From Bidens hawaiensis (lineage: Eukaryota; Streptophyta; Magnoliopsida; Asterales; Asteraceae), in assembly GCA_021521415.1 (NCBI GenBank), contig JAIQDT010004247.1, positions 62,001 through 126,000 of the forward strand: a stretch of 64,000 nt of DNA, read 5' to 3'. The translations under genes and the position numbers were made by a program. Shown here piece by piece: positions 34,001 to 44,675 of this stretch. Under the pieces are notes generated by a model. It had not been told where the DNA came from and did no database searches. It saw nothing but the letters and a program-made list of their open reading frames with translations. Each line of letters starts with the position of its first letter. Position 1 is the stretch's first letter.

Positions 34001-35503
34001 CCTGCGTAACATAAATCGTTCCTGAAATGCTTAAAATTTAGTAGTGGAAAATAGCACGGGAAAACTAAGATAATAAAGTTTGCATTTTGAAGTTTATTGT
34101 AACAATAAAAACCAATTCTCATGAGGAAGCAAAATAAATTTTTATAAAGATCAAAATAAAATTTTGCTTATGAGGAAATTAAAATAAGTGAATTGAATGT
34201 CGAAATTTGTTATGAGGTATCAATATGAATGATGAATGTCGTTTTGGGAATACTAATTTGCGTAATGAAAATTTTTACCAAGTTCGTTGTTTTAATATTG
34301 TGTAAAAGAAATATCATGGTAAGTTAAAATGACCGGCATTGTGAATCGAGAAATCGAAATAAATGATTTTTTTGGTCTATAAAAATAGAATTTCAATGAG
34401 GTTTTACATGAGGATTTCAAGAGAATTAGAAGCTATAAGTTTGTGAATTTTTTGAAAACTCAAGGTAAAACTATCATAAGAAATTTAAAACAAGTTGAAT
34501 CGTATATTGCAAATTTTATTTGTGAAAATATAATGAATCAAAAAATTTCATAATAAAAGTTTTTACGAGAATTAATTTGGGGAATGAAAATTCTACGATG
34601 CGTATTATATAATATAGTGTAACTAAAACGTCGTGAGAAATTTAAATAAACAATATTGTAAAATGTTAGTTCAAAATAAACGGGTTTATTATAAAAATAA
34701 AGTTTTTATGAAATCTTGTATGAGGGCTTTAAAGACAATTTAAATTTATTACTGGGATTTACTTGATAATTCAAGGTAAAATTTATCATAAAACCTTTTT
34801 AATATGATGAGAATTTTGTTTATAAATAGTCTTAATAAACAAGGATGGCATATTGAAAGTCATTAGAAGTAATTTTAAATATATTAACTTAAATTGAAGA
34901 AAAACCACAATAGACGAAATCTTGTATTGAAAATAATGGTGTGAAATCAAAATGAAAAATAACTTTACTATGTGAAATCAAAACGTATGAGAATTAATCA
35001 TAACGAAAAACATAAAATTATATAAATGAGAATTTTGTGATTGAGGATTAATATGATTAATTAGAGGAAAATTTATTTAAATCCTTGAAACTTGTAAATA
35101 ATGTCTTAAGATTTAAAAGCCGAAAAATCATGCATGAACCACCATGACTTGACGTCCCAACGATAAATCTTAAATAAAAATGATATAAAATGTGGAGTCG
35201 AACATGTGCACGTATCATTGCGTCTTTCATGTTTGCGACTCAAATCACGATAATAACAATCAGTCAAATTTGAGATACAACGAGATGTTTAAAACACTAG
35301 TCCACGTATCACCGTGGCTTTTATGTCTTATCATCAAAATATAAGGAGGCAATTGCATTCGACAACTTAAAGTGGTTTTCTCATATGAGACAATCTTTAA
35401 GAAGATTTGAAACAACGGGATCCAAGTTAAGCTTGTGATCCATAAAACACAATAAAAACTAATGTTTTGCGGTAAGGTAAGGATACCTTAGATTATTATG
35501 AGA

Positions 35504-35504
<1 letters not shown>

Positions 35505-35545
<41 letters not shown>

Positions 35546-35550
35546 TTACG
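35505..35550. repeat. (GTGTAT)n microsatellite
   Basis: Five to six tandem GTGTAT units follow a GTGTGTGT start, inside the interior of the minus-strand LTR element. Confidence 0.9.
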
Positions 35551-35693
35551 ATTTGATGAAATAAATAAGTATATAAATAAATAAGTGTAATGAACAATCG
35601 AGTAGGATAAACACGTATAGGCAACATGTATCGGGACCCTACAGCATAAACTATACCCGGTCGTTACGTCTAACCATCTATCCTACAGTCATG

Positions 35694-35705
35694 GCTCTAA
35701 TACCA
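35694..35705 (-). other. Primer binding site of the large minus-strand LTR element
   Basis: The minus strand reads TGGTATTAGAGC, one substitution from the initiator tRNA-Met complement, three bases left of the LTR start at 35709. Confidence 0.75.
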
Positions 35706-35708
35706 ATA

Positions 35709-37661
35709 TGTCACACCCCGACTAAAGGCGGCGGAACATGCCGGGGTGCAACGGATTGCCCAAGAACACAAGACACTATTAAAGTGACAATATTTAAGCA
35801 ACTCATTTAAATCCATAAAATCATAAAAAGTCACATAACTCGTTCATACAATAACCGAATTCAATCATAGCAAATAATATATTGTTCGTTTTGCTAATAT
35901 CCTAATAGTCTTTATTTCGTTTTTCTTCAAGTCCTCGAATCAACCTAAAGTCAAAATTGTAACATTGCATAAAATAGAATTTGTCAACACAAAGGTTGGT
36001 GAGCAATTTCATAGTTTTGAACAATAAGTATATAACAGGAAATTCCACAACTTGTATACAAAACAATAAATAATAGCAACAATTTAGATAATGAAATAGT
36101 TAATAAGAATACATTAACGACACCTTGCTATAAGGGGATGCCAAATAGACTCGGATTTATATGAAATCGTTAATAAGAATACATTAACGACACCTTTCTA
36201 TAAGAGAATGCCAAATAGACTCAGATTTATATGAAATCGTTAATAAGAATACTTTAACGACACCTTTCTATAAGGAGATGCCAAATATACTCGGATTTAT
36301 GAATCAACCAACCAAAAGCGGGAAACACATTAGCATATAAGCGTGTAAGCATAGAACGCCAAATCAAACATTTATTTAAGTAAAGTATACAACAAAGTTT
36401 GTGATTTAAAACTCAAGTATAAAACATTTAATTTGAATAGGTATGCAATATCACCTCTAAAACGAAAGATGGAAAACGGGGGATGAAAGTACTCACATTC
36501 AAGTAATAAACTTGTTTGGTAAAATGACGAGTAACCGGAAGGATGAGGTTTAACGAGCAAAGCCTAGATGAAAGGAAGTCTTGTATTATAAAGGTTGTCT
36601 AGGAAGTACTTAAATAAAGTAAATGATAAGAAATTCAAACAATTTAAAGTTTAAGGTTTAAAATGTAAATATTTAAGAAATTATAACAATAGTCCTTTAA
36701 AAATATAAGTTTGCTCGAAACCGGGTTAAATTATCTAGCCCTTAATTTTACTCAACCTATGTTAAGTAATAAGGTGGGTAAAAATGCAAGAATGCAAGTC
36801 CCTTTATAATATAGATACTAAAACGGGTTTTAACAAGTGTTCGGGTTGTTGAACTGGTCTTGGTAATTGGTCAAACCCAAAGTCAACTTTCCGAAATAAC
36901 GAATGTTATGAGATAACTCAATAAAATTTAAGAAGACTTAACCAAGTATGTAGTTCTATCGTTTTAGAACTAACAACGTCCGTTAATCGAGTGTTTGGTT
37001 TCGTTGGTCCAAAATTTGTTATAAGATCAATTTGGATTCAACATTCCAAGTACTTTAAGAAAATAATTAAAATCATTTTATAAAGTATTATTGAATAAAT
37101 ATATAAGTCTTGATAACTAGAAACACACTTGTGTGTCTTAAGCGAGTGAAATCGGTTTAGTTCGGTTTGGTTCGGTTTCCAACTCAGAATAAGATCAAGA
37201 ATGGTTACTACATGCCCAAACATCAAAGAACTTGTATAAAAAATTATAAATGATGATACTTAAGTTTTACAACCAAAAAGTCAACAATAAAGTTTTTAAA
37301 TGAAAGTTCGGTTTTCGGTTCGGATCTTGTTTCGGGTTAAGACCGAGGTTAGATTCTACAAACCCATAACCATGGAACTCATAAAAGTGATTTTAGAAAC
37401 TTAAATTTAACATAAAACATGTTTATACAATTATTTAACAAAACTAGTAAAGAAAGTTCGGTTTATGGTCTTGAGCTATTTACGGTTAAACCGAGGCTAG
37501 TCTCTACAAACCCATAACCATAGAACTCCATAAATATGAAATACAAACTAAAATGAGCAGAAATTAAGCATGGTTAATAAGCATAAACAAGTTATATAAT
37601 TATATATATATCTAGGACCACGTGAGTCCTCATTGAAGTCTTGTCTTACGAGGCCCGACAC
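35709..37661 (-). mobile_element. 5' LTR of the large element, first part
   Basis: The LTR starts on the plus strand with TGTCACACCCCGAC beside the primer site. It is interrupted at 37,662 by another LTR element and resumes at 43,463, ending GTCACA at 44126. Together the parts make about 2.6 kb. Internal features are a 70-bp tandem repeat (36,094-36,302) and an approximately 149-bp imperfect duplication (around 37,300-37,560) marked by CAAACCCATAACCAT at 37358 and 37507. Confidence 0.7.
36094..36302. repeat. 70-bp tandem repeat, three copies
   Basis: ACATTAACGACACC or ACTTTAACGACACC recurs at 36111, 36181 and 36251, an exact 70-bp period with a few substitutions per copy. It lies inside the LTR. 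Confidence 0.9.
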
Positions 37662-38079
37662 TGTAAGGCCCCGTTACCGGCGCCTCACCTTTGGACGTTG
37701 GATTTACTTATAAACACAGTTCTACAGATCAGAGTTTATTAAAACTTTCGCGGAAAATAAAACATTAAACATTCGCTACAAAACATTCAATCTTTTTTAA
37801 AAACCATAACATAAAGCATCATAATTAAAACATCGTTTCTTCTATCTTCAGATGCCAGCCGTTCAATCCATGTCATGTGTCATCCTCATGCCATCGCAAT
37901 AAACATATATACCTGCGTGCATACTAAAAGTCAGCTACGCTAAGTGAGTTCTAGTTAATCAGGTAACATACAATACATACGCATATCATACATACTTATG
38001 TATCCGAAGATACATATTCATACTTAACCAGTTAATATTCTATTCTACATACATATTTACTATTACCTACCTAAATCCA

Positions 38080-38440
38080 CCGAGTATGTTCATAGTCCGC
38101 CGTCTATACCTATACTCAGGGTCGTGAACATGAAAAAGGTCCGCCGTCCTTACCTATGTTCACCATTTATGGTACGTACAAAGTCCGCAGTCCTTCCCTG
38201 TACCATCCTATATTAACAACACGTGCAAGGTCCGCAGTCCTTCCCTGTGTTACAACCTATTTCTTAGCACGTAAGAGGTCCGCAGTCCTCCCCTATGCTA
38301 TCACAACACAATTACAGCAAGTATAAGGCCCGCAGTCCTTTCCTATGTTGAATCCTATTTCGTAAACACGTATAAGGTCCACAGTCCTTAACTACGTTCT
38401 CATCTATCGTATATAACTCGTATAAGGCCCGCCGTCCTTA
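38080..38440. promoter_or_regulatory. Array of eight stem-loops with constant core, left LTR
   Basis: Units recur about every 45-60 bp with a constant core close to AAGGTCCGCAGTCCTT. Flanking stems differ between units but pair within each: GAGTA/TACTC, GTGAACAT/ATGTTCAC, TGGTAC/GTACCA, AACAC/GTGTT, TAGCA/TGCTA, a weak sixth, ACGTA/TACGT and CGTA/TACG. Paired variation between units supports folding rather than simple repetition. Confidence 0.8.
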
Positions 38441-38633
38441 ACTACGCCATCACATGCCAAGTCTATGTCCAACGGAAGTTAGAGGGATTTGCCATCCTAA
38501 CTTACTAAGTCAGATATAGAACTCATTTGCCATTCCTGTACCTGCATACACTTATTTGCATATACATTAATCACATCGTAGCATAAGAACACTCTAGGCG
38601 TTCTTCACGTCATTCATTTAACAATCATACTCC

Positions 38634-38790
38634 TTGTCGATACGTGCAATATCCGAAGATCGTTCACGCCCCGACAAGCATTCATCTATCACGGTCATAC
38701 ATCATCTATACGTTACATATAACATCCATATCTTTATTTATAACCTAACAGTACGCGCAATATCCGAAGATCGTTCACGTACCGACAAAC
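38634..38790. promoter_or_regulatory. Two further stem-loops with a different constant core, left LTR
   Basis: The core GCAATATCCGAAGATCGTTC occurs twice, flanked once by TGTCG/CGACA and once by GTACG/CGTAC. Stems again change on both sides while the core is fixed. The right LTR has the same pair at about 41,919-42,075. Confidence 0.75.
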
Positions 38791-39189
38791 AATCATTCAT
38801 ATCTATCACATATCATATATAGCATACACTTACCACTTAAGGTAATTGTATTAACTAATCACATCGAGTATGCACACAGCCCCGAAAACATAACAAGGAA
38901 TGGGGCTAGAAACTCACCTGATCTCGGTTACTTCTTCTGTTATTGGTTACTCCTTCTCGAGCTGCGCTCGTCTAACTGTTTAATAATGGAATATCAAATA
39001 CTACTCTAGCCGTCCTCATTGCTACTTAATTAGTCTTACACGTCTAAGCCGGTTTTACTTCATTGAATCATTACCCAGTTAGTTAATCGTTACTCATTAA
39101 TCCTTTAAAGATACCTTTCATAAATTATCAAAGTCCAAGGGCTAATATGTAATTATCTCATTCTTTCTAAGTCCAGGGACTGTTCTGTC

Positions 39190-39540
39190 ATTATGTCAGA
39201 CTTCTAGTTCGCTACAGTCCCTTAACGAATTGGAGTTCATTCGTTGCTTCCATCTCTGGCTAATTCGTTACTTTATAACGAATTGACCTTCGTAGCGAAC
39301 TGAACCTTATAACGAATTGGAACCTTGACGAAAGGCCCTTCAGTAACGAATGGAACCCTACTAGTTCGTTATCTTCTTTTAACGAATGACCATAACGAAT
39401 CGAGGTTAATTCGTTATCTTTTCCCCTTAACGAAAAGAACACGAACTGAGGCTAGTTCGCTATGCCTTCCTTAACGAATCACCAGACGAATAACCACTAC
39501 TTCGTCAACTTCCCGTTAACGAACTAGGGTTAGGTCAGAA
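39190..39540. promoter_or_regulatory. TARCGAA/TTCGYTA region, left LTR
   Basis: About ten TARCGAA and five TTCGYTA words occur in 350 bp in both orientations, several as inverted pairs; one is a perfect 9-bp-arm hairpin AATTCGTTA/TAACGAATT with a 5-nt loop. The right LTR has the same region at 42,475-42,830. The motif is the one iterated in copia element 1. Confidence 0.8.
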
Positions 39541-40143
39541 TGTCAGAGAATATTCTCTGACATCCTTACCTCGTACCCAACATTCTCCGGCGCCGCCATT
39601 GCCGGAAAAACGTATTCCAGCACCGTTTTCACCGTTTTTCGTCCCGTTCGATCCAGATCTGAGCTAGGGTGACCCCTAATCTCATCTTAGGTTCGGTTTA
39701 TACCCGATTCCACCCGGATCTCGTGACTTCAACGGTTTAACGGTGTCGGCTCGTCGTTTCGTAACTAATCTTACGGGTTTGAGTATAAACAACATCATAC
39801 TATCATTACCTCGGGTCAGAAATCAATTCTTCTTCTTCTTGGTTCGGCTAGAGAGAGAGAGTAGGATGAGAGAGAGCTAAGTGTGTGTTTTGGTGGTGTA
39901 TGGAATATGTGTGAAATGAATGGAAAATGGGAATTAAGGTTTATATAATTATGGATCATGGGATTAAGCCCATGGTCTCTTCCTTCCTTCCCAAGTCCAT
40001 AACCTATATCCATTGCCCAACACTAGCCCGACCCATACCAACTCCTACTTTATTTAATTATCTCCCCACTAACCCGAGTAAACTTTCCCACTAATGTTAA
40101 TTAATATAATTAATATTATTCCTAGAAATTTTGGGATGTTACA

Positions 40144-40945
40144 AGTCTTCTCTCCTTAAAGAGGTTTCGTCCCCGAAACCTAGCTTATTCCTTGTAAAAG
40201 GAACACTTCTTATATTCACACACTTTTATTGAATCGTCTTTGTTTTCTGGGTCATTCTTCTTACTCCTGACTTGCAGTCATCGAGTGATGTTCATGTGTT
40301 TTAGCTATTAAGGTAGCTTGTCCATGAGGCCCTCGATGTACCAAGTCTCATCTCATCCTTCCAAGGGCTTCCTCTGATGCTTTGGTGACAATTTGGCAAC
40401 TCTCTTAGCGTATCTGACTACAAGCTCCAAGCGTGATCCTTCTTCATTACTTTCTGTAGTTGGAGTCATGGTGTTTTCGTATATCGCTCTACCACAGATT
40501 CTTCTCGTTCCCGCCTCTTTTGTAACAGTCATCTATCCTGTCTCTAAGGAAACACAAATGTTATCATTTTAGGAATTATTTAGCACATGATTCGTAAAGT
40601 AAGTAGTTAATGACATTGATCAAGTGTAATTAACTATTTGCATGACTCCTCAGGTTCTACATACTTCCCTTTATGATTTCACTTATGCTAATTTCTACTT
40701 TTAAACAGTTAATCAATCAAAACAATCAATTAATCCTATCCCTGACATACACGTATCCTCCCTTTAGAAATTACGCTAACCTTATCATTTATTAACTACA
40801 CACTTTACCGTTACTAGCTTGCTTGAGTGACACATGGCTATCTTGAACTAGCATCTTCTTTCTTTTCTTATTTAAATCTCATTTTCTGTTCGAGTCTAAG
40901 CATGTAGGATGCTTAAATCTCTCGAACTTTGCTCTGATACCAACT
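40144..40945 (-). other. Interior of the non-autonomous element
   Basis: 802 bp without protein motifs and no long open frame. The left end holds the purine-rich tract and GGTTTCGGGGACGAAACC on the minus strand; the right end holds the primer site. The middle is AT-rich with no recognisable feature. Confidence 0.75.
40931..40942 (-). other. Primer binding site of the non-autonomous element
   Basis: The minus strand reads TGGTATCAGAGC, a perfect initiator tRNA-Met match three bases from the LTR edge at 40946. Confidence 0.9.
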
Positions 40946-43462
40946 TGTAAGGCCCCGTTACCGGTGCCTCACCTTGGACGTTGGATTTACTCATAAACAC
41001 AGTTCTACAGACCAGAGTTTATTAAAACTTTCACGGAAAATAAAACATTAAACATTCGCTACAAAACATTCAATCTTTTCTTAAAAACCATAACATAAAG
41101 CATCATAATTAAAACATCGTTTCTTCTATCTTCAGATGCCAGTCGTTCAATCCATGCCATGTGCCATCCTCATGCCATCACGATAAACATATATACCTGC
41201 GTGCATACTAAAAGTCAGCTACGCTGAGTGAGTTCTAGTTAATCAGGTAACATACAATACATACGCATATCATACATACTTTTTATCCGAAGATACATAT
41301 TCATACTTAACCAATTAATCTTCTATTCTACATACATACTTACTACTACCTACCTAAATCCACCGAGAGTATGTTCATAGTCTGCCGTCTATACCTATAC
41401 TCAGGGTCGTGAACATGAAAAAGGTCCGACGTCCTTACCTATGTTCACCATTTATGGTACGTACAAAGTCCGCAGTCCTTCCCTGTACCATCCTATATTA
41501 ACAACACGTGCAAGGTCCGCAGTCCTTCTCTGTGTTACAACCTATTTTTTAGCACGTAAGAGGTCCGCAGTCCTCCCCGATGCTATCACAACACAATTAC
41601 AGCAAGTATAAGGCCCGCAGTCCTTTCCTATGTTGAATCCTATTTCGTAAACACGTATAAGGTCCACAGTCCTTAACTACGTTCTCATCTATCGTATATA
41701 ACTCGTATAAGGCCCGCCGTCCTTAACTACGCCATCACATGCCAAGTCTATGTCCAACGGAAGTTAGAGGGATTTGCCATCCTAACTTACTAAGTCAGAT
41801 ATAGAACTCATTTGCCATTCCTGTACCTGCATACACTTATTTGCATATACAATAATCACATCGTAGCATAAGAACACTCTAGGCGTTCTTCACGTCATTC
41901 ATTTAACAATCATACTCCTTGTCGATACGTGCAATATCCGAAGATCGTTCACGCCCCGACAAGCATTCATCTATCACGGTCATACATCATCTATACGTTA
42001 CATATAACATCCATATCTTTATTTATAACCTAACAGTACGCGCAATATCCGAAGATCGTTCACGTACCGACAAACAATCATTCATATCTATCACATATCA
42101 TATATAGCATACACTTACCACTTAAGGTAATTGTATTAACTAATCACATCGAGTATGCACACAGCCCCGAAAACATAACAAGGAATGGGGCTAGAAACTC
42201 ACCTGATCTCGGTTACTTCTTCTGTTATTGGTTACTCCTTCTCGAGCTGCGCGCGTCTAACTGTTTAATAATGGAATATCAAATACTACTCTAGCCGTCC
42301 TCATTGCTACTTAATTAGTCTTACACGTCTAAGCCGGTTTTACTTCATTGAATCATTACCCAGTTAGTTAATCGTTACTCATTAATCCTTTAAAGATACC
42401 TTTCATAAATTATCAAAGTCCAAGGGCTAATATGTAATTATCTCATTCTTTCTAAGTCCAGGGACTGTTCTGTCATTATGTCAGACTTCTAGTTCGCTAC
42501 AGTCCCTTAACGAATTGGAGTTCATTCGTTGCTTCCATCTCTGGCTAATTCGTTACTTTATAACGAATTGACCTTCGTAGCAAACTGAACCTTATAACGA
42601 ATTGGAACCTTGACGAAAGGCCCTTCAGTAACGAATGGAACCCTACTAGTTCGTTATCTTCTTTTAACGAATGACCATAACGAATCGAGGTTAATTCGTT
42701 ATCTTTTCCCCTTAACGAAAAGAACACGAACTGAGGCTAGTTCGCTATGCCTTCCTTAACGAATCACCAGACGAATTACCCCTACTTCGTCAACTTCCCG
42801 TTAACGAACTAGGGTTAGGACAGAATGTCAGAGAACATTCTCTGACATCCTTACCTCGTACCCAACATTCTCCGGCGCCGCCTTTCCGGCGCCACCATTG
42901 CCGGAAAAACGTGTAGTGGCCGGAAAAACGTATTCCAGCACCGTTTTCACCGTTTTTCGTCCCGTTCGATCCAGATATGAGCTAGGGTGACCCCTAAGCT
43001 CATCTTAGGTTCGGTTTATACCCGATTCCACCGGGATCTCGTGACTTCAACTGTTTAACGGTGTCGGCTCATCGTTTCGTGACTAATCTAACGGGTTTGA
43101 GTATAAACAACATCATACTATCATTACCTCGGGTCGGAAATCAATTCTTCTTCTTCTTCTTGGTTCGGCTAGAGAGAGAGTAGGATGAGAGAGATCTAAG
43201 TGTGTGTTTTGGTGGTGTATGGAATATGTGTGAAATGAATGGAAAATGGGAATTAAGGTTTATATAATTATGGATCATGGGATTAAGCCCATGGTCTCTT
43301 CCTTCCTTCCCAAGTCCATAACCTATATCCATTGCCCAACACTAGCCCGACCCATACCAACTCCTACTTTATTTAATTATCTCCCCACTAACCCGAGTAA
43401 ACTTTCCCACTAATGTTAATTAATATAATTAATATTATTCCTAGAAATTTTGGGATGTTACA
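40946..43462 (-). mobile_element. 5' LTR of the non-autonomous element
   Basis: 2,517 bp. Compared with the left LTR it has an extra stretch near 42,880-42,930 created by duplication of CCGGCGCC and CCGGAAAAACG words. It carries the same stem-loop arrays (about 41,365-41,730 and 41,919-42,075) and the TARCGAA region (42,475-42,830). Confidence 0.85.
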
Positions 43463-44126
43463 GAAACTCAACTGATCGAGACCGGAGAAGTGACCACCAA
43501 AGGTAAAAAGGGGTGTATAATATATATATATTTTGTATAACAATCTACAAGTATTAATAAGACTTAACAAGTTAATTAAAATGAAAGAACATGGTTAGTT
43601 TGACTTTGGAAAGTCAAACTGCCAAGAATTCATGAAGAACAACCTTAAGATCTTTAAATTTGAGAGAGAATTTGGAGTATAAGTAGGTGTAAAATGAAGA
43701 AGAGGTTCTTGTATATATAGGGTAAGTTGAACAAGTCTTTTATAAAGTGCTAAGCATGGAAATGGGTTGGTTATGAGCACAATAAAAGCATAAAAAGCCA
43801 AAAACAAGCTGCTGGTGCAGACTCCCCTTAGCGCGGCGCTAACGGCCCAGGGTGTGGATGTTAGCACGGCGCTAAGTGTGCCTGGTGGAAATCCTGAACT
43901 TTCAAAGTTGGCAGTTTTGGCCCCTCGAGTTGTTTTAAAGCGTTTTAAAGGCATTTTAAGGACCGAAGAGGATGCTTTCGAGACCCGACAAGTATAAGAC
44001 AAATATCTAACATAAAATCCATCATTTTGATTATATCGAGGGTTACGGTTTACAAAACGTTTCGGTTTACATGATAAACAAATACAAAACGAATATACGA
44101 TTGACCCAAAATTGACTAATGTCACA
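43463..44126 (-). mobile_element. 5' LTR of the large element, second part (copy D)
   Basis: This is the continuation of the LTR begun at 35709, split by the inserted element. On the minus strand it starts TGTGACATTAGTCAATTTTG at 44126. A TATA-like CTATATATAC is at 43711-43720. It holds GC-rich palindromes TTAGCGCGGCGCTAA (43828-43842) and TTAGCACGGCGCTAA (43861-43875). Homology with LTR C covers 43,739-44,126. Confidence 0.7.
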
Positions 44127-44675
44127 ACTAATATTTTCATTATTACATTGAATAAGTTCATCTTCAGGCCCGGTTTTTAGGTTAAAATGATGTATATATA
44201 ACCGCTAATTTTATATTATGCAATTATATATGATAGCAATAGAGCTAAAGATTACCTGATATGCAACGATTGGCGATGAATAGTTAATCATGGAGCAACC
44301 TAACCACATCCAGGTAAGGCAGGCCTGGTTTTACCTGCAACCAATCAGATGTGAATAAGGTTAAGATATAAATTTATTAGTAAAACAATCAAAATTTTGA
44401 AAAAAAAAATCAGCCACAGTAAACACACTTTGCTCCATCAAGAATTATCATGTTTTTTTCTTTTCAAGATTTATGAGTTGTAAGAGACTGGGATTAATGT
44501 TTAACTGAATTTTCTAATTAAAATGGAGGGACGCGAGTCGGGTTTGGGCTCAAACTTAATCAAAAACCAAAAAAGTTGTTTTGAGTTTTTAACACTGTTC
44601 GGATTCTGTTAAACTTGAGCAGTTTTGAGTTTTTAACAGTGTTGCAAAAGATGTGCATAAGGCTCTAAAACACAC

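Larger units (their letters stand above)
30854..35692 (-). mobile_element. 4.8-kb interior of a minus-strand LTR element without recognisable genes
   Basis: The interval is bounded by a polypurine-like tract beside LTR C at 30,854 and by a primer site at 35,694. Its composition is AT-rich with many ATGAGGA and AAATTT words. No gag, protease, RT, RNase H or integrase motif was recognised on either strand. The longest frame, 31441-31947 minus (168 codons, rich in Phe/Tyr/His), has no recognisable motif and is probably chance. The third stem-loop block is at 30,961-31,016. This fits a large retrotransposon derivative (LARD-like) or a very old element. Confidence 0.5.
37662..40143 (-). mobile_element. 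3' LTR of the non-autonomous element
   Basis: 2,482 bp. It matches the right LTR with about 40 substitutions by eye, which cluster in its first 650 bp and last 650 bp, while 38,300-39,290 is nearly identical. It contains the stem-loop array at 38,080-38,440, the two-unit array at 38,634-38,790 and the TARCGAA/TTCGYTA region at 39,190-39,540. Short open frames repeated in both LTRs are not genes. Confidence 0.85.
37662..43462 (-). mobile_element. Non-autonomous LTR retrotransposon, two LTRs and primer site, no genes
   Basis: Two direct LTRs (37662-40143 and 40946-43462), both starting TGTAAGGCCCCG and ending GGGATGTTACA on the plus strand, enclose only 802 bp. On the minus strand a primer site abuts the right LTR, and a purine-rich tract containing AAGGAGAGAAGACT abuts the left LTR. 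Flanks GACAC (37657-37661) and GAAAC (43463-43467) match at 4 of 5 bases, a probable target duplication. Neither interior nor LTRs encode recognisable proteins, so all mobilising functions must have come from another element. The TGTAACATCCC start and the GGGGACGAAACC before the tract suggest a Tekay-like partner, which is inference. Confidence 0.85.

Noticed and set aside
38080..38440. CRISPR-like array (constant core with differing spacers)
   Set aside because: Spacing is irregular, the variable parts pair with each other across the core, and the array lies in an LTR of a plant retrotransposon. The whole array is duplicated in the second LTR.
38634..42107. Identical 62-codon and similar 60-codon frames in two places
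   Set aside because: They are the same stretches of the two LTRs of one element and overlap the stem-loop and TARCGAA regions; no protein motif is present.
44200..44345. Further kinesin or KDSB exon
   Set aside because: A GT-AG bounded segment is visible on the minus strand, but its translation has stops and matches neither family in any frame I checked.
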